Positions 1 to 10,780 of a DNA stretch of 64,000 nucleotides are shown here, piece after piece. The notes below the pieces were generated by a model. That model saw nothing but the letters and a program-made list of their open reading frames with translations, was not told the origin of the DNA and made no database searches. Origin of the DNA: Phytopythium helicoides (taxonomy: Eukaryota; Oomycota; Peronosporomycetes; Pythiales; Pythiaceae). How positions within the stretch are numbered: position 1 is the first letter of the stretch; every line of letters starts with the position of its first letter. Made by a program: the position numbers and the translations under genes. The stretch covers positions 186,001 to 250,000 of the forward strand of contig JANFNE010000039.1 in assembly GCA_024867545.1 (NCBI GenBank), given 5' to 3'.

Positions 1-141
1 AGATACCAAGATGAAGACACGAACAGGACGAACAGGACAAAACGGTGGTGTGGAAGCGAGAAAGAACAGGGAAAGGACGAGAATCCACGACGCCAGCAGA
101 CGCGAGTGCGCGGCGGGGAGGTGAAAATGGAGCAAAGAGAT

Positions 142-213
142 TGCGCCGTCGGGGAATTGAACCCCGACCTCATCCTTGGAAGGGACGAATCCTAACCATT
201 AGACCAACGGCGC
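142..213 (-). tRNA. tRNA-Gly(UCC), copy 1
   Basis: A 72-nt cloverleaf read on the minus strand. The 7-bp acceptor stem is GCGCCGT/ACGGCGC with discriminator A. The anticodon arm is CGTCC-CTTCCAA-GGATG, giving anticodon UCC, which decodes GGA. The T arm is GGGG-TTCAATT-CCCC. The B box reads GGTTCAATTCC, with A at position 57 where the CCC gene has G. There is no intron. A TTTT Pol III terminator (124-127, read in reverse) follows 15-18 nt after the 3' end. A TATTTT-type AT-rich stretch lies some 35-45 nt upstream. CCA is not encoded. The other UCC copies match this sequence. Confidence 0.97.
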
Positions 214-591
214 AGACAGACACTCTCACACATCACACAAATATCACAAAATACAAACGCACAAAACAACCCATAAAACAACACACAAAACAACACACAA
301 CAACACACATCACAACAACAAAAAGAACAAACAAAAAGGAGAAAACAAGAAGAAAAAAAAGGACACACCGACGTCGACGTCGACATCGGAATAGAAGTCA
401 GAATCGAAACATCAAGAACAAAACAAACAAACAAACAAACAAACAAACAAACAAAAACAAGCCAACATAAATCACAATACACACACACACACACTCGCAC
501 AAAAATGAAAACACCAACAAACAAGATGCAACACATAAAAAAAACAAATGACATCAAACATAAAACATGCACACACACAGAAAAGAGACAC

Positions 592-663
592 TGCGCCGCC
601 GGGGAATCGAACCCCGACCTCATCCGTGGGAGGGATGAATCCTAACCATTAGACCAACGGCGC
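592..663 (-). tRNA. tRNA-Gly(CCC), copy 1
   Basis: A 72-nt cloverleaf on the minus strand. Acceptor stem GCGCCGT/GCGGCGC closes with a U-G pair, discriminator A. The anticodon arm is CATCC-CTCCCAC-GGATG, giving anticodon CCC, which decodes GGG. The B box GGTTCGATTCC is the perfect consensus. It differs from the UCC gene at only five positions (one in the anticodon stem, anticodon base 34, loop base 38, T-loop base 57, one in the acceptor stem). A TTTT terminator (581-584, reverse) starts 8 nt after the gene. Spacer A to the UCC gene of the same unit is 378 bp; spacer B to the next UCC gene is 576 bp. Confidence 0.97.
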
Positions 664-854
664 GCAATTCAAACCATCAAAAACCACTTTTTCAACCACC
701 ACCAAGACCGCCCTTCACGCACACACAACTCCACGTACACACCATATCACTCACATTCTTACACACAAACACCATATCGATCACATTCTTGCACACAACA
801 CACACAACACATACACCAGTTTTACCGACATTCCCTCCCCGTCCATCCGTCACT

Positions 855-926
855 GCCCGACTGTCCGACTGCCCGACTGCCCGACTGCCCGACTGCCCGA
901 CTGCCCGACTGCCCGACTGCCCGACT
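855..926. repeat. 8-bp minisatellite (GCCCGACT)n in spacer B
   Basis: Nine copies of GCCCGACT, the second always being the variant GTCCGACT. The same minisatellite recurs in spacer B at 1965-2020 (7 copies), 3063-3134 (9), 6620-6683 (8), 7725-7788 (8), 8803-8850 (6), 9865-9928 (8), 10972-11035 (8), 12067-12122 (7), 14283-14362 (10) and 15408-15463 (7). It is missing from the diverged spacer of unit 10. Spacer B lengths of 555, 563, 571, 579 and 587 bp follow exactly from 6, 7, 8, 9 and 10 copies, so this repeat accounts for most of the length variation in that spacer. Confidence 0.95.
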
Positions 927-1239
927 GAGCTCACTTCCGTATACGCTATCTATCTATGTAGACACGACCTTTTCCAGGTGTAATATGATGTCGTGAGAGC
1001 ATGGCGACCGACCAGGAGAGGTGCCAAAAAGGAGAGTAGCACAAAAGCACAAAAAGAAGCAGCGCCACAAGAGAGAGAGAAAGTGAAAAACACATGGCTC
1101 AAGATACCAAGATGAAACGAACAGGACGAACAGGACAAAACGGTGGTGTGGAAGCGAGAAAGAACAGGGAAAGGACGAGAATCCACGACGCCAGCAGACG
1201 CGAGTGCGCGGCGGGGAGGTGAAAATGGAGCAAAGAGAT

Positions 1240-1311
1240 TGCGCCGTCGGGGAATTGAACCCCGACCTCATCCTTGGAAGGGACGAATCCTAACCATTAG
1301 ACCAACGGCGC
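1240..1311 (-). tRNA. tRNA-Gly(UCC), copy 2
   Basis: Identical over all 72 nt to copy 1. Spacer A to its CCC partner is 390 bp, with a longer CAAA microsatellite than unit 1. The preceding spacer lacks 3 nt (GATGAAACG rather than GATGAAGACACG), a variant shared only with unit 13. Confidence 0.97.
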
Positions 1312-1701
1312 AGACAGACACTCTCACACATCACACAAATATCACAAAATACAAACGCACAAAACAACCCATAAAACAACACACAAAACAACACACAACA
1401 ACACACATCACAACAACAAAAAGAACAAACAAAAAGGAGAAAACAAGAAGAAAAAAAAGGACACACCGACGTCGACGTCGACATCGGAATAGAAGTCAGA
1501 ATCGAAACATCAAGAACAAAACAAACAAACAAACAAACAAACAAACAAACAAACAAACAAACAAAAACAAGCCAACATAAATCACAATACACACACACAC
1601 ACACTCGCACAAAAATGAAAACACCAACAAACAAGATGCAACACATAAAAAAAACAAATGACATCAAACATAAAACATGCACACACACAGAAAAGAGACA
1701 C

Positions 1702-1773
1702 TGCGCCGCCGGGGAATCGAACCCCGACCTCATCCGTGGGAGGGATGAATCCTAACCATTAGACCAACGGCGC
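1702..1773 (-). tRNA. tRNA-Gly(CCC), copy 2
   Basis: Identical to CCC copy 1, with the AGAAAAGAG terminator context retained. Spacer B to the next UCC gene is 563 bp (7 minisatellite copies). Confidence 0.97.
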
Positions 1774-2336
1774 GCAATTCAAACCATCAAAAACCACTTT
1801 TTCAACCACCACCAAGACCGCCCTTCACGCACACACAACTCCACGTACACACCATATCACTCACATTCTTACACACAAACACCATATCGATCACATTCTT
1901 GCACACAACACACACAACACATACACCAGTTTTACCGACATTCCCTCCCCGTCCATCCGTCACTGCCCGACTGTCCGACTGCCCGACTGCCCGACTGCCC
2001 GACTGCCCGACTGCCCGACTGAGCTCACTTCCGTATACGCTATCTATCTATGTAGACACGACCTTTTCCAGGTGTAATATGATGTCGTGAGAGCATGGCG
2101 ACCGACCAGGAGAGGTGCCAAAAAGGAGAGTAGCACAAAAGCACAAAAAGAAGCAGCGCCACAAGAGAGAGAGAAAGTGAAAAACACATGGCTCAAGATA
2201 CCAAGATGAAGACACGAACAGGACGAACAGGACAAAACGGTGGTGTGGAAGCGAGAAAGAACAGGGAAAGGACGAGAATCCACGACGCCAGCAGACGCGA
2301 GTGCGCGGCGGGGAGGTGAAAATGGAGCAAAGAGAT

Positions 2337-2408
2337 TGCGCCGTCGGGGAATTGAACCCCGACCTCATCCTTGGAAGGGACGAATCCTAACCATTAGACC
2401 AACGGCGC
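2337..2408 (-). tRNA. tRNA-Gly(UCC), copy 3
   Basis: Identical to UCC copy 1. Spacer A is 391 bp. Confidence 0.97.
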
Positions 2409-2799
2409 AGACAGACACTCTCACACATCACACAAATATCACAAAATACAAACGCACAAAACAACCCATAAAACAACACACAAAACAACACACAACAACA
2501 CACATCACAACAACAAAAAGAACAAACAAAAAGGAGAAAACAAGAAGAAAAAAAAGGACACACCGACGTCGACGTCGACATCGGAATAGAAGTCAGAATC
2601 GAAACATCAAGAACAAAACAAACAAACAAACAAACAAACAAACAAACAAACAAACAAACAAAAACAAGCCAACATAAATCACAATACACACACACACACA
2701 CTCGCACAAAAATGAAAACACCAACAAACAAGATGCAACACATAAAAAAAAACAAATGACATCAAACATAAAACATGCACACACACAGAAAAGAGACAC

Positions 2800-2871
2800 T
2801 GCGCCGCCGGGGAATCGAACCCCGACCTCATCCGTGGGAGGGATGAATCCTAACCATTAGACCAACGGCGC
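2800..2871 (-). tRNA. tRNA-Gly(CCC), copy 3
   Basis: Identical to CCC copy 1. Spacer B is 579 bp (9 minisatellite copies) and leads into the transposon-disrupted UCC gene. Confidence 0.97.
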
Positions 2872-3668
2872 GCAATTCAAACCATCAAAAACCACTTTTT
2901 CAACCACCACCAAGACCGCCCTTCACGCACACACAACTCCACGTACACACCATATCACTCACATTCTTACACACAAACACCATATCGATCACATTCTTGC
3001 ACACAACACACACAACACATACACCAGTTTTACCGACATTCCCTCCCCGTCCATCCGTCACTGCCCGACTGTCCGACTGCCCGACTGCCCGACTGCCCGA
3101 CTGCCCGACTGCCCGACTGCCCGACTGCCCGACTGAGCTCACTTCCGTATACGCTATCTATCTATGTAGACACGACCTTTTCCAGGTGTAATATGATGTC
3201 GTGAGAGCATGGCGACCGACCAGGAGAGGTGCCAAAAAGGAGAGTAGCACAAAAGCACAAAAAGAAGCAGCGCCACAAGAGAGAGAGAAAGTGAAAAACA
3301 CATGGCTCAAGATACCAAGATGAAGACACGAACAGGACGAACAGGACAAAACGGTGGTGTGGAAGCGAGAAAGAACAGGGAAAGGACGAGAATCCACGAC
3401 GCCAGCAGACGCGAGTGCGCGGCGGGGAGGTGAAAATGGAGCAAAGAGATTGCGCCGTCGGGGAATTGAACCCCGACCTCATCCTTGGAAGGGACGAATC
3501 CTAACCATTAGAGCGTTGTCGGGGAACTGAAAAACCCGAACTGTCGGAGTTTATTGGTGCGACATGAATATTTTGATTGGTTAAAACGAATCACGAGTCG
3601 GGGTTTTCTGGGTGGGTTTGAACACCGATCACTCGTTGGAGTCTATTGGGGTCTGTCGGGGTTGATTG

Positions 3669-4835
3669 ATGGAGGAGAACGTTGAGCACGCACGAGAAAA
3701 CGAGGAAGACGCGATCGAGGAAGCTGTAGCGGCTGCTGTCGCATCGGCATCGGCAGGCGTGGGCATTGTCATTTCGTCGATGGCCACCTCCGAGAAGTAC
3801 AACAAGCTCACGCTGGGCAACCTTCAGTTCGACATGCTGCTGGACGACGGGTCGTACGAGGAATGGATCCGACAGAACCTCATGTGTACAAAGAGGACGT
3901 TCACAGGCATTGTGGCGTTGCTTGCAAAGCGCATGAGTACGATTGAGAGGGTCAAGTATGTGAAAAAGCACTCGTTCGAGAAGAAGGTGGCAGCTTTCTT
4001 GTACTACCTCACCTCTCAATGTGGATACCGTGAGGTTCACAACGCGTTTGGAATGGCCACATCCTGGGTCGAAGATATCGTCAACATCTTCATTGATGTT
4101 GTTGCGGGCATGGCACCAACAATTGTCAGTTTTCCTACCAGTACCGAGCAATGGGAAGCAGTTGAAGGGGGGTTTATGGCGGCTCGAGGGTTTCCTGGTG
4201 TTGTTGGTGCTGTGGACGGCACCATCCTACGGATTCCTCGACCCGACGATTACGAAGGGTTTTACTGTAGGCATGGGTATCCTGCTATCAATGTACAAGC
4301 AATCGTAGATGCGAAAGGAAGGTTCATGTCGGTGGACTGCCGTCCTGGATCATATTCAGACAAGAAGATATGGCGCGAATCCAAAGCCGGCAAGCATATC
4401 TCGAGTATCATTCCGATCGGAACGCACCTCCTTGGTGATGCCGGATACACGCTGAGCCCATTTTTGTTGACACCGTACATTGAACGGGAATGTGGGGGCT
4501 TCTTGACACGACGTCAGCATCACTACAACTTTGTTTTATCATCAACTCGCATGGCTGTAGAACGAGCGTTTGGGAAATTGAAAGGGCGGTTCCGAACACT
4601 ACTTGGTGTCGTTCCTCATCGAACGAGTGAGAAGCAAGCCAAGATTTTCTCTGTTTGTTGTACCTTGCACAATGTAATGCTGGCGCTGAACGACAACACC
4701 AAAATTGTGCGACCTACCCTAATTGACAATGACGGAATTGTCGACGGCTTTGAAGAAATCGAGCGCATGGGCACTCGTGAAATCGCGCAAACAAAACGCG
4801 ACTCTATTTCGAATCTGTTGGATGGTAGACTGTAA
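3669..4835 (+). CDS. Harbinger transposase (DDE superfamily endonuclease)
   Basis: A 388-aa protein from the ATG at 3669; the family is usually 350-450 aa. It carries the DDE_Tnp_4-type catalytic signature: Asp183 in VDGT, Asp257 in LLGDAGY and Glu298 in ERAFGKLKGRF, with the expected spacing and the conserved GYPAINVQ and SYSDKKIW stretches between. In this family the enzyme cuts at the inverted repeats and inserts at TTA. The N-terminal part (up to about residue 130) is acidic, then a helix-turn-helix-like segment. No intron or frame break is visible. It converges with the Myb-like gene, with 26 bp between the stop codons. All three catalytic residues are present, so activity is possible. 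Confidence 0.95.
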   Translation: MEENVEHARENEEDAIEEAVAAAVASASAGVGIVISSMATSEKYNKLTLGNLQFDMLLDDGSYEEWIRQNLMCTKRTFTGIVALLAKRMSTIERVKYVKKHSFEKKVAAFLYYLTSQCGYREVHNAFGMATSWVEDIVNIFIDVVAGMAPTIVSFPTSTEQWEAVEGGFMAARGFPGVVGAVDGTILRIPRPDDYEGFYCRHGYPAINVQAIVDAKGRFMSVDCRPGSYSDKKIWRESKAGKHISSIIPIGTHLLGDAGYTLSPFLLTPYIERECGGFLTRRQHHYNFVLSSTRMAVERAFGKLKGRFRTLLGVVPHRTSEKQAKIFSVCCTLHNVMLALNDNTKIVRPTLIDNDGIVDGFEEIERMGTREIAQTKRDSISNLLDGRL

Positions 4836-4861
4836 CTTTGCATGTGGCAGCATCCATGTAT

Positions 4862-5794
4862 TTACTCATTCTGCTTTGAGGTCTGCTGCGAGAGAATTGC
4901 CACAAGGGCACTCAACGCATCTGACTGGCGGCGAATCTCCACCGTTTGCGCACTGAGAGCAGCAAGAATTTGATCAGCGCGTTCTCCTCCATTGCTTTGT
5001 TTGGCTGCAATCGCGTTCCCTATCGTCTTGAGCCCGTCAGCCATAGCATTGAGGCCCGACTCAATATATTGACCATTTGAACGCTTTGATACATGTCCAG
5101 AGAGCTCTGAAATTGTGCGCTTTCTTGGGTTGGTCGCCTCGACTCTATTCTCCCCCGCAACGTCGGATGAGTTTGTAGTGCCGGTGTCACTCTCTGCTGA
5201 CAGCAAATCATCCGGGTCAAAGTCAAACAGGTCATTCTGCTCGGTGTTCGCCGAGTCGGTGGTAAACAACGAGTCGCTCATCATGCCGAGTTTCTCTCCA
5301 AAGTAGTCACGCAGCAATGACTCCTCCTCGGTAAGCTCGAGCGGCGCGTCAGTGTCGTTTCCAGTTCTCCGAGCCTCAGGGCCAAGCTTGCCCCACTTCT
5401 TTTTTAGTGCCTTGAGCTACGGTGTCATGCAGAAATTAAAGTCAAATAATCGTTTTCACCCATAATCAGTTCACAGGCACACCTTGTCTTCACACTGGCG
5501 CCATGTGAACTGTCTGTTGGTCCGCAGTGCGATCTCAGTGGCCAAAGCGATCCATGCCGCCTTGAGAAGAACGTTGCTCTTGCCGTTGAGGAACCTATCG
5601 CGGAGCTTCTTGTAGCGAAGCTCGAGGAGCAGTTCCGTCGTGTGCAAGTCCCACGCCGCGGGTGGTGCCTGCGCCTGCGCCTTTCTCGGTCGCCCTGTCT
5701 TCTTGGCGGGCGCTCTTGGTTGCTGCTTTCGGTACGTCGTGTCCTGCTGCACCGGCGGTGGTGGCTGCGTTGACGGCTCGCTCCCTTCTTCCAT
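4862..5794 (-). CDS. Harbinger Myb/SANT-like accessory DNA-binding protein
   Basis: Two exons, 5794-5483 and 5416-4862, separated by a 66-nt GT-AG intron, giving about 288 aa. The reading frame is open further upstream (to about 5884) but has no ATG there. After a Pro/Gln-rich N terminus and an AT-hook-like KKTGRPRK, residues of about 50-120 form a trihelix/SANT-like domain: a Trp near the start, LLLELRYKKL, AAWIALATEI, then QCEDKLKALKKKW spanning the intron. The C-terminal half is acidic, then ends in a predicted helical segment. In PIF/Harbinger elements such a protein binds the ends and helps the transposase enter the nucleus. The splice is inferred from sequence. Confidence 0.85.
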
Positions 5795-6356
5795 CGCTCC
5801 TGTGAAGTTCTCCGACTGACTCAAGTTGGCGAAGCGTGTGGATGTGCGGTTTCTATGGCACTGGGTTCCCCGGTCACCGGACAAAACACCGATTTAGATT
5901 TGCCTACCCCTACTAGCAAAAAACACCAACAAAAGTTCCTCGACAACGCTCTTAGACCAACGGCGCAGACAGACACTCTCACACATCACACAAATATCAC
6001 AAAATACAAACGCACAAAACAACCCATAAAACAACACACAAAACAACACACAACAACACACATCACAACAACAAAAAGAACAAACAAAAAGGAGAAAACA
6101 AGAAATAAAAAGGACACACCGACGTCGACGTCGACATCGGAATAGAAGTCAGAATCGAAACATCAAGAACAAAACAAACAAACAAACAAACAAACAAACA
6201 AACAAACAAACAAACAAAAACAAGCCAACATAAATCACAATACACACACACACACACTCGCACAAAAATGAAAACACCAACAAACAAGATGCAACACATA
6301 AAAAAAAAACAAATGACATCAAACATAAAACATGCACACACACAGAAAAGAGACAC

Positions 6357-6428
6357 TGCGCCGCCGGGGAATCGAACCCCGACCTCATCCGTGGGAGGGA
6401 TGAATCCTAACCATTAGACCAACGGCGC
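6357..6428 (-). tRNA. tRNA-Gly(CCC), copy 4
   Basis: Identical to CCC copy 1. It is the partner of the transposon-split UCC gene; spacer A between them (390 bp) is the first of the AGAAATAAAA subtype. Spacer B is 571 bp. Confidence 0.97.
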
Positions 6429-6999
6429 GCAATTCAAACCATCAAAAACCACTTTTTCAACCACCACCAAGACCGCCCTTCACGCACACACAACTCCACG
6501 TACACACCATATCACTCACATTCTTACACACAAACACCATATCGATCACATTCTTGCACACAACACACACAACACATACACCAGTTTTACCGACATTCCC
6601 TCCCCGTCCATCCGTCACTGCCCGACTGTCCGACTGCCCGACTGCCCGACTGCCCGACTGCCCGACTGCCCGACTGCCCGACTGAGCTCACTTCCGTATG
6701 AGCTATCTATCTATGTAGACACGACCTTTTCCAGGTGTAATATGATGTCGTGAGAGCATGGCGACCGACCAGGAGAGGTGCCAAAACGGAGAGTAGCACA
6801 AAAGCACAAAAAGAAGCAGCGCCACAAAAGAGAGAGAAAGTGAAAAACACATGGCTCAAGATACCAAGATGAAGACACGAACAGGACGAACAGGACAAAA
6901 CGGTGGTGTGGAAGCGAGAAAGAACAGGGAAAGGACGAGAATCCACGACGCCAGCAGACGCGAGTGCGCGGCGGGGAGGTGAAAATGGAGCAAAGAGAT

Positions 7000-7071
7000 T
7001 GCGCCGTCGGGGAATTGAACCCCGACCTCATCCTTGGAAGGGACGAATCCTAACCATTAGACCAACGGCGC
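7000..7071 (-). tRNA. tRNA-Gly(UCC), copy 5
   Basis: Identical to UCC copy 1. Units 4 and 5 have the same spacer lengths (390 and 571 bp), suggesting a recent unit duplication. Confidence 0.97.
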
Positions 7072-7461
7072 AGACAGACACTCTCACACATCACACAAAT
7101 ATCACAAAATACAAACGCACAAAACAACCCATAAAACAACACACAAAACAACACACAACAACACACATCACAACAACAAAAAGAACAAACAAAAAGGAGA
7201 AAACAAGAAATAAAAAGGACACACCGACGTCGACGTCGACATCGGAATAGAAGTCAGAATCGAAACATCAAGAACAAAACAAACAAACAAACAAACAAAC
7301 AAACAAACAAACAAACAAACAAAAACAAGCCAACATAAATCACAATACACACACACACACACTCGCACAAAAATGAAAACACCAACAAACAAGATGCAAC
7401 ACATAAAAAAAAAACAAATGACATCAAACATAAAACATGCACACACACAGAAAAGAGACAC

Positions 7462-7533
7462 TGCGCCGCCGGGGAATCGAACCCCGACCTCATCCGTGGG
7501 AGGGATGAATCCTAACCATTAGACCAACGGCGC
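7462..7533 (-). tRNA. tRNA-Gly(CCC), copy 5
   Basis: Identical to CCC copy 1. Spacer B 571 bp with 8 minisatellite copies. Confidence 0.97.
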
Positions 7534-8104
7534 GCAATTCAAACCATCAAAAACCACTTTTTCAACCACCACCAAGACCGCCCTTCACGCACACACAACT
7601 CCACGTACACACCATATCACTCACATTCTTACACACAAACACCATATCGATCACATTCTTGCACACAACACACACAACACATACACCAGTTTTACCGACA
7701 TTCCCTCCCCGTCCATCCGTCACTGCCCGACTGTCCGACTGCCCGACTGCCCGACTGCCCGACTGCCCGACTGCCCGACTGCCCGACTGAGCTCACTTCC
7801 GTATGAGCTATCTATCTATGTAGACACGACCTTTTCCAGGTGTAATATGATGTCGTGAGAGCATGGCGACCGACCAGGAGAGGTGCCAAAACGGAGAGTA
7901 GCACAAAAGCACAAAAAGAAGCAGCGCCACAAAAGAGAGAGAAAGTGAAAAACACATGGCTCAAGATACCAAGATGAAGACACGAACAGGACGAACAGGA
8001 CAAAACGGTGGTGTGGAAGCGAGAAAGAACAGGGAAAGGACGAGAATCCACGACGCCAGCAGACGCGAGTGCGCGGCGGGGAGGTGAAAATGGAGCAAAG
8101 AGAT

Positions 8105-8176
8105 TGCGCCGTCGGGGAATTGAACCCCGACCTCATCCTTGGAAGGGACGAATCCTAACCATTAGACCAACGGCGC
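8105..8176 (-). tRNA. tRNA-Gly(UCC), copy 6
   Basis: Identical to UCC copy 1. Spacer A is short (363 bp) because the CAAA microsatellite has contracted to about three repeats. Confidence 0.97.
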
Positions 8177-8539
8177 AGACAGACACTCTCACACATCACA
8201 CAAATATCACAAAATACAAACGCACAAAACAACCCATAAAACAACACACAAAACAACACACAACAACACACATCACAACAACAAAAAGAACAAACAAAAA
8301 GGAGAAAACAAGAAATAAAAAGGACACACCGACGTCGACGTCGACATCGGAATAGAAGTCAGAATCGAAACAATCAAGAACAAAACAAACAAACAAACAA
8401 AAACAAGCCAACATAAATCACAATACACACACACACACACTCGCACAAAAATGAAAACACCAACAAACAAGATGCAACACATAAAAAAAAAACAAATGAC
8501 ATCAAACATAAAACATGCACACACACAGAAAAGAGACAC

Positions 8540-8611
8540 TGCGCCGCCGGGGAATCGAACCCCGACCTCATCCGTGGGAGGGATGAATCCTAACCATTAG
8601 ACCAACGGCGC
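8540..8611 (-). tRNA. tRNA-Gly(CCC), copy 6
   Basis: Identical to CCC copy 1. Spacer B is the shortest in the array (555 bp, 6 minisatellite copies). Confidence 0.97.
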
Positions 8612-9166
8612 GCAATTCAAACCATCAAAAACCACTTTTTCAACCACCACCAAGACCGCCCTTCACGCACACACAACTCCACGTACACACCATATCACTC
8701 ACATTCTTACACACAAACACCATATCGATCACATTCTTGCACACAACACACACAACACATACACCAGTTTTACCGACATTCCCTCCCCGTCCATCCGTCA
8801 CTGCCCGACTGTCCGACTGCCCGACTGCCCGACTGCCCGACTGCCCGACTGAGCTCACTTCCGTATGAGCTATCTATCTATGTAGACACGACCTTTTCCA
8901 GGTGTAATATGATGTCGTGAGAGCATGGCGACCGACCAGGAGAGGTGCCAAAACGGAGAGTAGCACAAAAGCACAAAAAGAAGCAGCGCCACAAAAGAGA
9001 GAGAAAGTGAAAAACACATGGCTCAAGATACCAAGATGAAGACACGAACAGGACGAACAGGACAAAACGGTGGTGTGGAAGCGAGAAAGAACAGGGAAAG
9101 GACGAGAATCCACGACGCCAGCAGACGCGAGTGCGCGGCGGGGAGGTGAAAATGGAGCAAAGAGAT

Positions 9167-9238
9167 TGCGCCGTCGGGGAATTGAACCCCGACCTCATCC
9201 TTGGAAGGGACGAATCCTAACCATTAGACCAACGGCGC
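9167..9238 (-). tRNA. tRNA-Gly(UCC), copy 7
   Basis: Identical to UCC copy 1. Spacer A is the same contracted 363-bp form as in unit 6, so units 6 and 7 are sister copies. Confidence 0.97.
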
Positions 9239-9601
9239 AGACAGACACTCTCACACATCACACAAATATCACAAAATACAAACGCACAAAACAACCCATA
9301 AAACAACACACAAAACAACACACAACAACACACATCACAACAACAAAAAGAACAAACAAAAAGGAGAAAACAAGAAATAAAAAGGACACACCGACGTCGA
9401 CGTCGACATCGGAATAGAAGTCAGAATCGAAACAATCAAGAACAAAACAAACAAACAAACAAAAACAAGCCAACATAAATCACAATACACACACACACAC
9501 ACTCGCACAAAAATGAAAACACCAACAAACAAGATGCAACACATAAAAAAAAAACAAATGACATCAAACATAAAACATGCACACACACAGAAAAGAGACA
9601 C

Positions 9602-9673
9602 TGCGCCGCCGGGGAATCGAACCCCGACCTCATCCGTGGGAGGGATGAATCCTAACCATTAGACCAACGGCGC
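9602..9673 (-). tRNA. tRNA-Gly(CCC), copy 7
   Basis: Identical to CCC copy 1. Spacer B 571 bp. Confidence 0.97.
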
Positions 9674-10244
9674 GCAATTCAAACCATCAAAAACCACTTT
9701 TTCAACCACCACCAAGACCGCCCTTCACGCACACACAACTCCACGTACACACCATATCACTCACATTCTTACACACAAACACCATATCGATCACATTCTT
9801 GCACACAACACACACAACACATACACCAGTTTTACCGACATTCCCTCCCCGTCCATCCGTCACTGCCCGACTGTCCGACTGCCCGACTGCCCGACTGCCC
9901 GACTGCCCGACTGCCCGACTGCCCGACTGAGCTCACTTCCGTATACGCTATCTATCTATGTAGACACGACCTTTTCCAGGTGTAATATGATGTCGTGAGA
10001 GCATGGCGACCGACCAGGAGAGGTGCCAAAAAGGAGAGTAGCACAAAAGCACAAAAAGAAGCAGCGCCACAAGAGAGAGAGAAAGTGAAAAACACATGGC
10101 TCAAGATACCAAGATGAAGACACGAACAGGACGAACAGGACAAAACGGTGGTGTGGAAGCGAGAAAGAACAGGGAAAGGACGAGAATCCACGACGCCAGC
10201 AGACGCGAGTGCGCGGCGGGGAGGTGAAAATGGAGCAAAGAGAT

Positions 10245-10316
10245 TGCGCCGTCGGGGAATTGAACCCCGACCTCATCCTTGGAAGGGACGAATCCTAACC
10301 ATTAGACCAACGGCGC
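10245..10316 (-). tRNA. tRNA-Gly(UCC), copy 8
   Basis: Identical to UCC copy 1. Spacer A is the longest (392 bp), with an expanded CAAA tract at about 10,525-10,568. Confidence 0.97.
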
Positions 10317-10708
10317 AGACAGACACTCTCACACATCACACAAATATCACAAAATACAAACGCACAAAACAACCCATAAAACAACACACAAAACAACACA
10401 CAACAACACACATCACAACAACAAAAAGAACAAACAAAAAGGAGAAAACAAGAAATAAAAAGGACACACCGACGTCGACGTCGACATCGGAATAGAAGTC
10501 AGAATCGAAACAATCAAGAACAAAACAAACAAACAAACAAACAAACAAACAAACAAACAAACAAACAAAAACAAGCCAACATAAATCACAATACACACAC
10601 ACACACACTCGCACAAAAATGAAAACACCAACAAACAAGATGCAACACATAAAAAAAAAAACAAATGACATCAAACATAAAACATGCACACACACAGAAA
10701 AGAGACAC

Positions 10709-10780
10709 TGCGCCGCCGGGGAATCGAACCCCGACCTCATCCGTGGGAGGGATGAATCCTAACCATTAGACCAACGGCGC
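10709..10780 (-). tRNA. tRNA-Gly(CCC), copy 8
   Basis: Identical to CCC copy 1. Spacer B 571 bp. Confidence 0.97.

Larger units (their letters stand above)
3511..5951. mobile_element. PIF/Harbinger DNA transposon, apparently complete
   Basis: The 2,441-bp element has terminal inverted repeats of about 18 bp with one mismatch (3511-3528 and 5934-5951, both beginning GAGCGTTGTCG). It is flanked by a 3-bp target duplication TTA (3508-3510 and 5952-5954), the typical TTA/TAA target of PIF/Harbinger. It holds two convergent genes: a DDE transposase on plus and a two-exon Myb/SANT-like gene on minus. GTCGGGG-type motifs recur near the left end (for example 3597-3605 and 3655-3662) and may be subterminal binding sites. 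Both reading frames are open and the ends are nearly perfect, which points to recent insertion. Confidence 0.96.
3451..5966 (-). pseudogene. tRNA-Gly(UCC), copy 4, split by Harbinger insertion
   Basis: The 3' 60 nt of the tRNA (3451-3510, ending in TTA) and the 5' 12 nt (5955-5966) flank a 2,441-bp transposon plus a duplicated TTA (5952-5954). Joined at a single TTA, the two pieces equal the other UCC copies, so the gene was intact before insertion. The break lies at the start of the D arm and separates the 5' acceptor strand from the rest, so no functional tRNA can be made. It is the only broken tRNA in the array. Confidence 0.97.
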
